Shown here in pieces: positions 18,873-28,026 of a stretch of DNA of 64,000 bases (its first letter is position 1; every line of letters starts with the position of its first letter). The translations under genes and the position numbers were made by a program. The stretch comes from Lacinutrix sp. Bg11-31 (GTDB lineage Bacteria; Bacteroidota; Bacteroidia; Flavobacteriales; Flavobacteriaceae), in the NCBI RefSeq assembly GCF_002831665.1, contig NZ_CP025118.1, positions 1,054,001-1,118,000 of the forward strand, in the 5' to 3' direction. Below the pieces are notes generated by a model. That model ran no database searches. It was not told the origin of the DNA and saw nothing but the letters and a program-made list of their open reading frames with translations.

Positions 18873-18905
18873 AAAACCAGTGAATTAGGGTTCGCTGGTT
18901 TTTTT
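18873..18905 (+). terminator. Rho-independent terminator
   Basis: AACCAGTGAA pairs with TTCGCTGGTT (one G-U pair) around a TTAGGG loop and is followed by a run of T. It ends the small-ORF transcript, upstream of the dipeptidase gene. Confidence 0.85.
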
Positions 18906-18951
18906 ATGTTCTAGTTTTTGTAACTTCACATGGCTAATAAATCCATAAAAA

Positions 18952-20271
18952 ATGAAATCAATAGTTATAAGTTTTTGTATTGCCACACTCCTATTCTCTT
19001 GTAAAACAGAAACAAAACTTGAAACAGAAGAGCAACTTCTAGCAAGAGCTAAAGCCATTCACGAACGTGTGATTACTTTAGATACGCATTGCGATATTAA
19101 TGTAAAGAACTTTACAGACTCTATAAATTATACCCAAGAATTAAGTACACAAATTACATTACCAAAAATGAAATCTGGTGGTCTTGATGTCGCTTGGTTA
19201 ATTGTGTATACAGGACAAGATTCTTTAACAGATACTGGCTATGCAAAAGCGTACGAAAATGCCATGGCTAAATTTGATGCAATACATAAACTTACAAAAG
19301 AGATTGCACCAAATGATATTGAATTGGCTGTAAGTTCTAGTGATGTGGAACGTATTATTAAATCTGGTAAAAAGGCTGCTATGATTGGGATAGAGAATGG
19401 TTATCCTATAGGACTAGACATTAAAAACGTTGAGAAATTTTATAACCTTGGAGCGCGTTATATGTCTTTATCTCACAATGGACACAGCCAATTATGCGAT
19501 AGTAATACAGGTGAAGAAAAAGACGATTGGTTACACGATGGTTTAAGTGATTTAGGTAAAGAAGTTGTAGTAGAAATGAATAGACTTGGCATGATGATAG
19601 ATGTCTCGCATCCTTCAAAAGAAGCTATGCGACAAATGATAGAACTATCTAAAGCGCCAATAATAGCTTCGCATTCCTCAGCACGAGCATTGTGTAATCA
19701 CAGTAGAAATTTAGACGACGAACAATTAGAATGGTTAAAGGAAAATGGTGGAGTTGTACAAACTGTTGCTTTCGATAGTTATTTAAGCGAAAAGAAACAA
19801 GAAATTTATCAAAAGGCATTAATGGCTTTAAGTGCTAAAATAGCAGATTCGTTATATAATAATGGTGATAAATCTTATAATGGACAATGGTATATTGAAG
19901 ATAATTGGAAAAAACTTACTAAAGAAGAACAACAAAAAATTAAAGATTCTGGAATAATAGATCGATTAATGAAAATTACGAATACTAAAGCAGAGCAAAT
20001 ACCTGATTTTCCTGAACAAGTTAATGTTTCAGACTTTGTAAACCACATTGATTACTTAGTAGAAAAAATGGGTATCGACCATGTTGGTATTAGTAGCGAT
20101 TTTGATGGTGGTGGTGGTATTGAAGGTTGGAGCGATGCTAGTGAAACCTTTAATGTAACATTAGAGCTTGTTAAACGAGGTTATACAGAACCTGATATAG
20201 AACAGCTTTGGAGTGGTAACTTATTAAGAGTTTTGGATGACGTTGAGGCTGTGGCTGAGGAGATGAAATAG
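18952..20271 (+). CDS. Membrane dipeptidase (M19 family) lipoprotein
   Basis: This 439-residue zinc dipeptidase is expected to cleave dipeptides at the periplasmic or outer-membrane surface. A lipoprotein signal with lipobox LFSC (cysteine 17) starts the protein. M19 metal-binding blocks are visible: LDTHCD (H46, D48), IENG, SLSHNGHS, DVSHPS, ASHSSARAL and the C-terminal GISSDFDGGGG. The gene stands alone after the terminator at 18873-18905 and converges on a broken minus-strand gene with only 4 bases between them. Confidence 0.92.
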   Translation: MKSIVISFCIATLLFSCKTETKLETEEQLLARAKAIHERVITLDTHCDINVKNFTDSINYTQELSTQITLPKMKSGGLDVAWLIVYTGQDSLTDTGYAKAYENAMAKFDAIHKLTKEIAPNDIELAVSSSDVERIIKSGKKAAMIGIENGYPIGLDIKNVEKFYNLGARYMSLSHNGHSQLCDSNTGEEKDDWLHDGLSDLGKEVVVEMNRLGMMIDVSHPSKEAMRQMIELSKAPIIASHSSARALCNHSRNLDDEQLEWLKENGGVVQTVAFDSYLSEKKQEIYQKALMALSAKIADSLYNNGDKSYNGQWYIEDNWKKLTKEEQQKIKDSGIIDRLMKITNTKAEQIPDFPEQVNVSDFVNHIDYLVEKMGIDHVGISSDFDGGGGIEGWSDASETFNVTLELVKRGYTEPDIEQLWSGNLLRVLDDVEAVAEEMK

Positions 20272-20275
20272 AAAC

Positions 20276-20639
20276 TTATTTATTCAATTTTTGGTTTAGT
20301 AATTTTATAAAATCAATAGTTGGCATTGAAGTTTCATCTGGTGTAATAACAATTTCTGCTCCAGTATCTTTGAAAAATATTTCGGACATTTTTTGTCTAA
20401 AAGCATTCATTTTATATTTGAATATTATTTTCTTTTCATCTTTAATACCAATTGAAACACATTCTTTATTATAAAAATCACCTTTTTTTATAAATGATAT
20501 CCATTCAACATCAATTTCACCAATTTCTCCTAGTCTTGAATTGTAGTAAAAAAAGTTTTTATCAATTACAAAAATCTGTTTTTTTCTTTTTTATGAGACC
20601 TATTAATGAAAGAATTCCTTTGTGTTGTTTGTAAAACAT
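20276..20639 (-). pseudogene. Frameshifted hypothetical gene (about 120 residues if repaired)
   Basis: On the minus strand an ATG at 20639 opens MFYKQHKGILSLIGLI and then shifts frame in an A6-G-A7 run (20579-20592). Removing one A from the run joins it to a second frame that reads through QIFVIDKNFFYYNSRLGE and EIDVEWISF to the stop at 20276-20278, giving 120 residues. The second frame on its own has no ATG before residue M77 (KYKMNAFRQ). The layout recalls small STM3941-like proteins, but the N-terminal membrane part is missing, so it may also be 5'-truncated. A sequencing error in the homopolymer is possible. Confidence 0.6.
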
Positions 20640-20674
20640 TAAGGCTTCGGACGATATCTAAGTGAAATTTAAAA

Positions 20675-22663
20675 TTAATAAGCAACCAACTCCAACAATT
20701 CACCTTCAAACTTATCACGCGATAAATATTGGTCTTCTAATTGATTAATAAAAGGAATAGGCGTTTCTAAACTCGCTACACGTTTAACAGGAGCATCTAA
20801 ATGCTCAAAACAGTTTTCCATAATTAATGCCGAAACATCACTAGCAATACCACCAAATAAAGAATCTTCTTGTAAAATAATTACTTTTCCAGTCTTTTTA
20901 GCAGAGGCATAAATAGTCTCTGTGTCTAAGGGCTGTAACGAACGTAAATCTATTAAATCAGCATCAATTTCTGGATGCTTGTCTAAGGTGTTCATTGCCC
21001 AATGCACGGCTTGACCATAAGCAATAACAGTAATTTGTTCTCCTGTTCTTAAAACGGCTGCTTTGCCTAAAGGAATCGTGTAATAATCTGTTGGTACTTC
21101 TTGACGAATACTTCTATATAATGCTTTGTGTTCAAAGAATAACACAGGATTAGGATCGTTAATAGCTGTTGCTAATAGGCCTTTTGCATCTTTTGGGAAT
21201 GCTGGATATACTACTTTTAAACCTGGTGTTTTTGTAAACCAAGCTTCGTTTGTTTGACTGTGAAAAGGTCCTGCAGCAACTCCTGCTCCACAAGGCATAC
21301 GTAATACTACATCTGCATTCTGGTTCCAGCGATAATGCGATTTTGCAAGATAATTAACCACTGGATTAAAACCAGAAGTTACAAAATCTCCAAACTGTAA
21401 TTCTACAACACTTTTAATACCAGCAATACTTAAACCCATTGCTGTCTCTATAATTGCAGACTCACAAATTGGTGTGTTTCTTACTCTGTCTTTTCCAAAG
21501 GCTTCTACAAAACCATCTGTAATTTTAAAAACACCACCATATTCGGCAACGTCTTGTCCCATAATAACTAAGTCATTATGCTTCTCCATAGATTGTTTTA
21601 AGCCTTCATGGATAGCATCAACCAAGCGCAACTCTTCGGTTTTTGAGTTTTCTTCAACTTCTTGATAATCAAGCTCTTGATAAACATCATTTAACTCGTT
21701 ACTTATAGATGATGTTATTTTTTCTTCAGCATCAGCTTTGTCTAAATGCGTGTTTAATTCAGCCTTAATTTCGGCTTTAAAAATAGCATCTTGTTTTTCT
21801 GTAAGTATATTTTCAGAAATTAAATGTGCGCGATAATTATCGATAGGATCTTTCTTTTCCCAGGTATCCAATAAATCTTGAGGTACGTATTTTGTACCAC
21901 TAGCTTCTTCATGACCACGCATTCTAAAGGTTTTAAATTCTATTAAAACAGGTCGTGGATTTTTTCTTATGCTTTCTGTAATTTCAGAAATTTTAGTGTA
22001 AACTTCTAAAATATTATTACCATCTATAATATGTGATTCCATACCATAACCTAAGGCACGATCTGCTAAATCTTTACAATTATACTGTTCCGTAGTTGGT
22101 GTCGATAATCCGTAACCATTATTTTCAATACAAAATAACACTGGTAATTGCCAAACAGAAGCAACGTTTAAGGCTTCATGTATATCACCTTCACTTGTTC
22201 CTCCTTCTCCTGTAAAAACAGCAGTTACTTGGTTTTTATTTTTTAGTTTACTAGCTAAAGCAATACCATCTGCAACACCAAATTGTGGTCCTAAATGAGA
22301 TATCATTCCAACAATATTATATTCTTGAGTACCAAAGTGAAAAGAGCGATCTCTACCTTTTGTAAAACCGTTTGCTTTACCTTGCCATTGGCTAAAAAGC
22401 CTATATAAAGGAATTTCACGCGTAGTAAAAACACCCAAATTTCTGTGCATTGGTAAAATGTATTCTTCAGGTTGCATAGACATAGTAACACCTATAGAAA
22501 TGGCCTCTTGACCTATTCCAGAAAACCATTTACTAATTCTACCTTGACGTAATAGAATAAGCATCTTCTCTTCTATTAAACGCGGTTTTAGCATCGCTCT
22601 ATAAAGCGCAATTTTTGTTTCTGAAGATAGTTTTGTTTTGTTGTACTTTATATTAGATTTCAT
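20675..22663 (-). CDS. Fused 2-oxoacid dehydrogenase E1 (alpha-beta), branched-chain type
   Basis: This thiamine-diphosphate enzyme decarboxylates a branched-chain 2-oxoacid and passes the acyl group to lipoylated E2. The 662 residues hold E1-alpha (about 15-330) and E1-beta (about 345-662) in one chain, a fusion typical of Bacteroidota. The ThDP-binding motif is GEGGTSEGDIHEALN (152-166) through IENN (179-182). The beta part shows MGQDVAEYGG and PICESAI. E2 and E3 genes are not adjacent. A divergent promoter pair separates it from the oxygenase at 22900. Confidence 0.92.
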   Translation of the reverse strand: MKSNIKYNKTKLSSETKIALYRAMLKPRLIEEKMLILLRQGRISKWFSGIGQEAISIGVTMSMQPEEYILPMHRNLGVFTTREIPLYRLFSQWQGKANGFTKGRDRSFHFGTQEYNIVGMISHLGPQFGVADGIALASKLKNKNQVTAVFTGEGGTSEGDIHEALNVASVWQLPVLFCIENNGYGLSTPTTEQYNCKDLADRALGYGMESHIIDGNNILEVYTKISEITESIRKNPRPVLIEFKTFRMRGHEEASGTKYVPQDLLDTWEKKDPIDNYRAHLISENILTEKQDAIFKAEIKAELNTHLDKADAEEKITSSISNELNDVYQELDYQEVEENSKTEELRLVDAIHEGLKQSMEKHNDLVIMGQDVAEYGGVFKITDGFVEAFGKDRVRNTPICESAIIETAMGLSIAGIKSVVELQFGDFVTSGFNPVVNYLAKSHYRWNQNADVVLRMPCGAGVAAGPFHSQTNEAWFTKTPGLKVVYPAFPKDAKGLLATAINDPNPVLFFEHKALYRSIRQEVPTDYYTIPLGKAAVLRTGEQITVIAYGQAVHWAMNTLDKHPEIDADLIDLRSLQPLDTETIYASAKKTGKVIILQEDSLFGGIASDVSALIMENCFEHLDAPVKRVASLETPIPFINQLEDQYLSRDKFEGELLELVAY

Positions 22664-22785
22664 GTGTGTATTTTATTGTTTTTTTTATGGTCACATGTTG
22701 TTCTCCATAAAATCATTTCCGTAGATGATACTGTTTTTAACATGCTCGTTTCATAAGTATATTAGACATCACAAATAAGGTTTGT

Positions 22786-22814
22786 CAAATATAACATTAT
22801 TGCATAAAATTCAA
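22786..22814 (-). promoter_or_regulatory. Predicted promoter of the E1 dehydrogenase gene
   Basis: On the minus strand TTG (22812-22814) is followed after 18 bases by TATATTTG (22793-22786). This is a full consensus match about 120 bases upstream of the E1 start. Confidence 0.6.
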
Positions 22815-22817
22815 TAA

Positions 22818-22849
22818 TTGATACTATAAATTATTGATTATTAATTTTG
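22818..22849 (+). promoter_or_regulatory. Predicted promoter of the 2OG-Fe oxygenase gene
   Basis: TTG at 22818-22820 and TAATTTTG at 22842-22849 are 21 bases apart. Only three bases separate this from the divergent E1 promoter. A second -7-like TACATTTG lies at 22862-22869. Confidence 0.6.
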
Positions 22850-22899
22850 CAATCTTTTCTTTACATTTGTATATAGATGATTAATAAAAATAACTAGAC

Positions 22900-23847
22900 A
22901 TGACGAGTATACCAAGTGTTAATTTAGAAGATTTTCTTTCTGATGATCCAAAGAGAAAACAAAAATTTATAGATGAAATAGGAAAAGCTTACCAAGAGAT
23001 TGGATTTGTTGCTTTAAAAGGGCATTTTTTAGATGAAAAACTAGTGGATAGATTGTATTCTGAAATAAAAAACTTTTTCACCTTGCCAGTTGATACAAAA
23101 CAAGATTACGAAATACCTGGTATTGGTGGTCAACGTGGTTATATTTCTTTTGGAAAAGAAAGTGCAAAAGGTAAAAAAGAAGGTGATTTAAAAGAGTTCT
23201 GGCATTTTGGGCAGTATGTAGAAGACGATGTAGAACGTGCTAAAGAATATCCTAAAAATGTAGATGTAAAAGAATTACCTGCATTTAATAAAGCTGGAAA
23301 GGAAACGTACCAAATGCTAGAAAAAACAGCAAAGTATGTATTAAGAGCATTAGCGCTTCATTTAGATTTAGATGAAATGTATTTCGATAATTACATACAT
23401 AATGGTAATTCTATATTAAGACCAATACATTATCCACCAATTACTGAAGAACCTAAAGCTGCCGAACGTGCTGCTGCTCATGGAGATATTAATTTAATCA
23501 CCTTATTAATGGGTGCTCAAGGTCGTGGTTTACAGGTGCAAAATCATGAAGGCGAATGGTTAGATGCTATTGCTGAGCCAGACGAGTTAATGATTAATGT
23601 TGGAGATATGTTATCAAGACATACCAATAATAAATTAAAATCGACAATACATAGAGTAATTAATCCACCAAAAGAGCTTTGGGGAACAAGCCGCTACTCT
23701 ATTCCGTTTTTTATGCACCCAATAAGTGAAATGAAATTAGACGTTTTAGACAGTTGTATTGATGCTGAAAATCCAAAGCAGTTTGACGATATTACTGCTG
23801 GCGAATTTTTAGATCAACGTTTAATTGAATTAGGATTAAAAAAATAA
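22900..23847 (+). CDS. Isopenicillin-N-synthase-like 2OG-Fe(II) oxygenase
   Basis: This 315-residue non-haem iron oxygenase has the double-stranded beta-helix iron triad H194-x-D196 and H251, plus the 2-oxoglutarate-binding pair R265-x-S267 (RYS). The N-terminal domain (IPSVNLEDF, then YQEIGFVALKGH) is the DIOX_N type. Family members hydroxylate or cyclise small molecules; the substrate cannot be read from the sequence. It is divergent from the E1 dehydrogenase with closely packed promoters. Confidence 0.9.
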   Translation: MTSIPSVNLEDFLSDDPKRKQKFIDEIGKAYQEIGFVALKGHFLDEKLVDRLYSEIKNFFTLPVDTKQDYEIPGIGGQRGYISFGKESAKGKKEGDLKEFWHFGQYVEDDVERAKEYPKNVDVKELPAFNKAGKETYQMLEKTAKYVLRALALHLDLDEMYFDNYIHNGNSILRPIHYPPITEEPKAAERAAAHGDINLITLLMGAQGRGLQVQNHEGEWLDAIAEPDELMINVGDMLSRHTNNKLKSTIHRVINPPKELWGTSRYSIPFFMHPISEMKLDVLDSCIDAENPKQFDDITAGEFLDQRLIELGLKK

Positions 23848-23859
23848 GTAGGCAGTATC

Positions 23860-23925
23860 CAGTCTTCAGTTTACAATCGTAATCTATACGAACTGACTGA
23901 AGACTGTATATTGAAGACTGAATAC
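23860..23925. repeat. Inverted repeat (CAGTCTTCAGT / ACTGAAGACTG)
   Basis: CAGTCTTCAGT (23860-23870) and ACTGAAGACTG (23896-23906) are perfect 11-bp inverted copies, and a third partial copy TTGAAGACTGAATAC follows at 23911. It fills the gap between the oxygenase and eIF1-like genes and may act as a hairpin at the end of the first transcript. Confidence 0.75.
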
Positions 23926-23932
23926 TAAAAAG

Positions 23933-24259
23933 ATGGATTTAAAAGATCAATTAAAAAATCTCTTTCCAGAACACGAAGAAAAGAACGTTAAATCAACTGA
24001 AGAAAAACCTTCTCTATGGTTGCAAGACAATCCTATTATTTGTAAATATGAAAAACGAAAAGGTAAGCCTATTACCATTTTGGAAGGTTATACAGGAGCA
24101 ACAGCAGATTTTAAAGCTTTAGCAAAGGAGTTGAAGCAAAAACTAAGTGTTGGCGGAAGTTTTAAGGATGACAAAATCATTATTCAAGGCGATTATCGCG
24201 ATAAAATAATGGCTATGCTAAAAGAGAAAGGTTTTAATGTAAAACGTGTAGGAGGTTGA
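23933..24259 (+). CDS. yciH: SUI1/eIF1-like translation factor (YciH)
   Basis: The 108-residue protein carries a C-terminal SUI1 fold (about 50-108), with KGKPITILEGY, LAKELKQKLSVGGS and IIIQGDYRDKI. In bacteria this family is thought to influence start-codon fidelity on the 30S subunit. The N-terminal 40 residues are charged and specific to the group. It is followed at once by the DUF1835 gene, whose ribosome-binding site lies inside this gene's last codons. Confidence 0.9.
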   Translation: MDLKDQLKNLFPEHEEKNVKSTEEKPSLWLQDNPIICKYEKRKGKPITILEGYTGATADFKALAKELKQKLSVGGSFKDDKIIIQGDYRDKIMAMLKEKGFNVKRVGG

Positions 24260-24264
24260 TTTTT

Positions 24265-25206
24265 ATGACAAAACAGACGCTGAATATTACCAATGGATCA
24301 AGCCTTACAGAGTATCTTGAAAAAGAGAAATACGAAGGCGAAATGCTTACATGGCACGAAATGTTATGTGAAGGCCCAACCGAAATAGAAATAGATACTA
24401 CTTCTTTTTTCGAAACACGAAAAGCGTTTTTAGAATCGGTTTACGATGCAGAATACGATATTTTAAAAATACAATCCGAAATACAAAAAACAAACAATAT
24501 TAACGAGTACAAAGAAGTTATCCTTTGGTTCGAATATGATTTGTTTTGCCATATTAATCTTATTGCAGCAATTAGTTTATTAAAACAAAAGGACATTAGA
24601 GTTCCAATGTTTTTAGTTTGTAGTGGACGTGTTAAAGGTGAAAAAGGTTTAAAAGGATTACCAGAGCTTTCTCCTAAACAACTAAAAGAACATTATCAAA
24701 ATAGAATTGAATTAACAATAGACGATATTGCTACAGCACAAAAAGCATGGAGCATTTATTGTGAAGGAGATCATAATTTATTAAAACCGTTAATTACAAG
24801 AGTCTCAAATTTTAAATATTTAAGCATTTGCTTAAAAGCACATTTAAAGCGTTTTCCAGATACACGAAGTGGCTTAAGTACTTTAGAGTATAATATATTA
24901 ATTTTAATTAAAGAGCATACTATAAAATCGCGTCATCATTTGGTTGGTTATGTGTTGCATTACCAAGGTTATTATGGCTTTGGAGATATGCAAATTGTAC
25001 GCTTAATAAACGAATTAGAAATATTTTATACTGAAACTGAAGACACCTTAACGCTAAACAGAGATGGACATTTAGCGCTCGAACACCAAAAAAACTTTAG
25101 AAAAGAACTAAATTGTAATTTTGTTTTTGGAGGTGTTAATAAAAGAGAATTTCAGTTTGATAAAAAAACAAATCAATTGATTAAAAATACAGTAGATGCC
25201 AATTAA
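24265..25206 (+). CDS. DUF1835 domain protein
   Basis: The 313-residue cytoplasmic protein starts LNITNGSSLTEYLEKEKYEG with the DUF1835 block WHEMLCEGP, and the rest is helical. I chose the ATG at 24265, because AGGAGG at 24250-24255 sits 9 bases upstream; a TTG at 24256 is a less likely start. It overlaps the end of the SUI1 gene's transcript and its own end overlaps the nucleoside phosphorylase start by 11 bases. The function of the family is unknown to me. Confidence 0.85.
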   Translation: MTKQTLNITNGSSLTEYLEKEKYEGEMLTWHEMLCEGPTEIEIDTTSFFETRKAFLESVYDAEYDILKIQSEIQKTNNINEYKEVILWFEYDLFCHINLIAAISLLKQKDIRVPMFLVCSGRVKGEKGLKGLPELSPKQLKEHYQNRIELTIDDIATAQKAWSIYCEGDHNLLKPLITRVSNFKYLSICLKAHLKRFPDTRSGLSTLEYNILILIKEHTIKSRHHLVGYVLHYQGYYGFGDMQIVRLINELEIFYTETEDTLTLNRDGHLALEHQKNFRKELNCNFVFGGVNKREFQFDKKTNQLIKNTVDAN

Positions 25207-26065
25207 AGAATCAGAATTAATATTAAATCCAGATGGTAGTGTTTATCACTTAAATCTAAAACCTGAACATTTAGCGAACACCATAATAACAGTTGGTGAT
25301 CCAGATAGAGTGTCTAACGTAACTAAACATTTTGAAAGTATTGAATTCGAAACAAGAAAGCGAGAATTTCATACACAAACAGGAATATACAAAGGAAAAC
25401 GTATAACCGTTATTTCTACAGGAATTGGTACAGATAATATAGATATTGTTTTTAACGAATTAGATGCACTTGTAAACATCGATTTAGAAACACGTGAAAT
25501 TAAGAAAGAGTTAACATCACTTACTATTGTTCGTGTTGGAACTTCAGGGTCCATTCAAAAAGAGATACCTGTAGACTCTATTGTAATTAGCGAAATGGCT
25601 GCTGGTTTCGATAGTTTACTTCATTTCTATGATAGCGAAGCGTTTCAAAACAAAGACATTTCTAATGCTTTAATGAAACATACAAATTGGTACAAAGCAA
25701 AGTCCGATCCTTACATTGTTAATTGTGATGCAGATTTATTAAAGCAATTAAGTTCTAATAAAACAGTTACTGGATTTACTGCTACTAACGTTGGTTTTTA
25801 CGGTCCTCAAGGAAGAGTTTTAAGATTAGCACTTCAGGATAACGATTTAAACGATAAATTAGCTAACTTTAATTTTAAAGGTAAAACCATTACTAACTTA
25901 GAAATGGAAACTGCTGGAATTTATGGTATTTCTAAACTTTTAGGACACAAAGCATTATCTATGAACGCTATTATAGCTAATCGTGCTTCAGGAAAATTTA
26001 GTGAGAATCCAAATAAAATTGTTGAAGAACTAATTATTTATACATTAAATAAATTAGTTGAATAA
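25196..26065 (+). CDS. Nucleoside phosphorylase
   Basis: This 289-residue enzyme of the PNP_UDP_1 family cleaves nucleosides to base and ribose-1-phosphate. Signature regions are GDPDRV (about 34-39), TGIGTDNIDIV and the C-terminal NLEMETAGIYG. Uridine phosphorylase is a plausible subtype, but base preference is not certain. Its ATG lies inside the last codons of the DUF1835 gene (11-base overlap), so translation is probably coupled. It ends the three-gene set starting at 23933. Confidence 0.9.
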   Translation: MPIKESELILNPDGSVYHLNLKPEHLANTIITVGDPDRVSNVTKHFESIEFETRKREFHTQTGIYKGKRITVISTGIGTDNIDIVFNELDALVNIDLETREIKKELTSLTIVRVGTSGSIQKEIPVDSIVISEMAAGFDSLLHFYDSEAFQNKDISNALMKHTNWYKAKSDPYIVNCDADLLKQLSSNKTVTGFTATNVGFYGPQGRVLRLALQDNDLNDKLANFNFKGKTITNLEMETAGIYGISKLLGHKALSMNAIIANRASGKFSENPNKIVEELIIYTLNKLVE

Positions 26066-26204
26066 CTAATATAAAAGGTTATTAGCCATTTGTATTTAAG
26101 TAAAATTATAAAGTTGCGACTAAGGGTTTTAAATTCATTAAATCGTAACAAATAAAATTATCGTTTAAGTTTATCTTAAGCGCAGTCGAAAGACAAATAA
26201 GACT

Positions 26205-27059
26205 ATGAAAACAATAAACATTGGTGGTGTACCAGAACATTTTAATCTAGCTTGGTATTTAGGACTTAAAAATGCCGAGTATAAAGATGCAGATATAAAC
26301 CTACGCTGGAAAGACTATTTTGGTGGCACTGGAGCTATGTGTAAAGGTCTTCGTGATGGAGATATTGATATGGCTGTTATTTTAACAGAAGGCATTATTA
26401 AAGATATAATTGCTGGAAATAAGTGTAAAATTGTCCAGGTTTTTGTAAAAACGCCACTTATTTGGGGTGTTCACGTTGCTGCTAATTCAGAATATAAAGA
26501 AATTGATGAGCTAAAAGGAACAAAAGCTGCTATTAGTCGCTATGGTTCTGGATCTCATTTAATGGCTTATGTAAATGCGGAGAATAACAATTGGAATTTA
26601 GAAAAAGATCTTGATTTTGAAGTTATAAAAAATCTTGATGGCGCTGTTGAAGGTTTAACCGAAGGAAAAGCAGATTATTTTTTATGGGAAAAATTCATGA
26701 CGAAACCCATTGTAGATAAAGGTGTTTTTAGACGCATAGACGAATGTCCAAGCCCTTGGCCTTGCTTTGTTGTTGCTGTGAGAGAAGATTTTTTAAAGGA
26801 GAGTAAAATAGATGTTAAAACCATTTTAGATATAGTAAATAACACAACTGCAGAGTTTAAAGATATTCCAAGTATCGATAGAATGATTGCTAACCGTTAC
26901 GAGCAAGAAATTGAAGATGTGCAAGAATGGTTAAGTCTTACAGAATGGTCTCAGGAAAACATTTCTAAAGAAACTATTAATAAAGTTCAAGACGAATTGT
27001 TTGCCTTAAATATTATTCCTGAGAAATGGGATTATAAGGATTTGGTGGAAACTTTATAA
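26205..27059 (+). CDS. Solute-binding-fold protein without signal peptide
   Basis: The 284-residue protein has the NMT1/SsuA-like periplasmic binding fold: NIGGVPEHFNLAWYLGL, the GGTGAMCKGLRDGDIDMAVIL block and KAAISRYGSGSHLM. It starts straight into the fold with no signal peptide or lipobox, and no ABC permease or ATPase gene is adjacent, so it may act in the cytoplasm or as an enzyme rather than in uptake. A fragment of a dispersed repeat (GCGCAGTCGA) lies just upstream. Confidence 0.8.
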   Translation: MKTINIGGVPEHFNLAWYLGLKNAEYKDADINLRWKDYFGGTGAMCKGLRDGDIDMAVILTEGIIKDIIAGNKCKIVQVFVKTPLIWGVHVAANSEYKEIDELKGTKAAISRYGSGSHLMAYVNAENNNWNLEKDLDFEVIKNLDGAVEGLTEGKADYFLWEKFMTKPIVDKGVFRRIDECPSPWPCFVVAVREDFLKESKIDVKTILDIVNNTTAEFKDIPSIDRMIANRYEQEIEDVQEWLSLTEWSQENISKETINKVQDELFALNIIPEKWDYKDLVETL

Positions 27060-27110
27060 TATTTTAACGCAACCTTTTTAATAATTCAGCATCTAAATAA
27101 TAAACGAATT

Positions 27111-27713
27111 ATGAAAATTACTACCGCAATTATTTCTTTATCTATAGCTATATGTGCTAGCTTGTGTTGTCCTGAAGAAGATGATTATATTGAGAATAAC
27201 ATCAATATAGAAAACGATACTATTGTACAAGTTCAAGATAACCAAAACACATATACGGTTGGAGAGGCTATAATAATTGAAACTAATATAGGACTTAATC
27301 AAACAAGAACTACTGGTCAAGAAATTTCATTAGCAGATTATGATTATTCCGAACCTGAATCTTTTTATAGCTATAGTTTAGCACTTTACAAGTTAAATGC
27401 TTTTGGCTCTAGCTCAAAAATTCCTTTAAACATTTCAAATATTAATTTAATTGAAGGAACTACAACAATACAAAATGGTGTTTTATTTATTGAAGCTGCG
27501 TTTAATGGTAATAGTTATAATAACAAAGTAAGTATAACTTTATCAGAAGCTGGTTCGTATTACTTATCTGGAGATTACTATTCTTATTCACAAAATAATA
27601 GTCCTGGAGAATTACAAATTATTGGTGGTGTATCAGAATTTGCTTTTGTAAATATTTATTCTGAAATAGTTGAAGCGAATCCAGATGGTTATTTTGAGTT
27701 TACTGTAAATTAA
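27111..27713 (+). CDS. Lipoprotein, hypothetical
   Basis: The 200-residue protein has a lipoprotein signal (MKITTAIISLSIAICASLCC, cysteine at 19 or 20) followed by acidic residues PEEDDY. Behind it is a beta-rich sequence (IVQVQDNQNTYTVGEAIII, then AGSYYLSGDYYSY) suggesting an immunoglobulin-like fold. No enzymatic motif is seen. Closest in style are flavobacterial surface lipoproteins of unknown role. It is probably monocistronic. Confidence 0.75.
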   Translation: MKITTAIISLSIAICASLCCPEEDDYIENNINIENDTIVQVQDNQNTYTVGEAIIIETNIGLNQTRTTGQEISLADYDYSEPESFYSYSLALYKLNAFGSSSKIPLNISNINLIEGTTTIQNGVLFIEAAFNGNSYNNKVSITLSEAGSYYLSGDYYSYSQNNSPGELQIIGGVSEFAFVNIYSEIVEANPDGYFEFTVN

Positions 27714-27747
27714 CGCCTCTTTTTTTTTGTTCATGCTTTTTTAATTC

Positions 27748-27988
27748 AACTCCTCTTTCCTTCCATTCCTTAGGGAAATAAAATGCAGTACTCAGCTTAA
27801 AATAAGAGGAAAGCCAATGCTGTTCAACTTCAATACAAAGCATATTAAATCATAACTTTTGTATTAACAAAAAATCATAAATATTAAAGAAATACAACCC
27901 AGCATAGTTCCTCTCTTTAGTCAAAGAGAGGTGGATTTTCAAAGAAAAGACGGAGAGTTTGGAAAAAAAATGCGAAGCTATTTTAAGC
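27748..27988. repeat. DUF559-locus repeat, copy A
   Basis: This is one of four ~240-bp repeats around the DUF559 gene. The unit opens with AACTCCTCTTTC, contains AATAAGAGGA (inverse of the opening) and a hairpin CCTCTCTTT-agtc-AAAGAGAGG at 27910-27931, and ends with AAATGCGAAGC. Confidence 0.85.
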
Positions 27989-28026
27989 TATCTAGTACAG
28001 AGCTGAGTTAAATTAGAACTATTATT

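Noticed and set aside
24256..25206. DUF1835 gene starting at a TTG at 24256
   Set aside because: The ATG at 24265 has an AGGAGG site at the right distance; the TTG does not.
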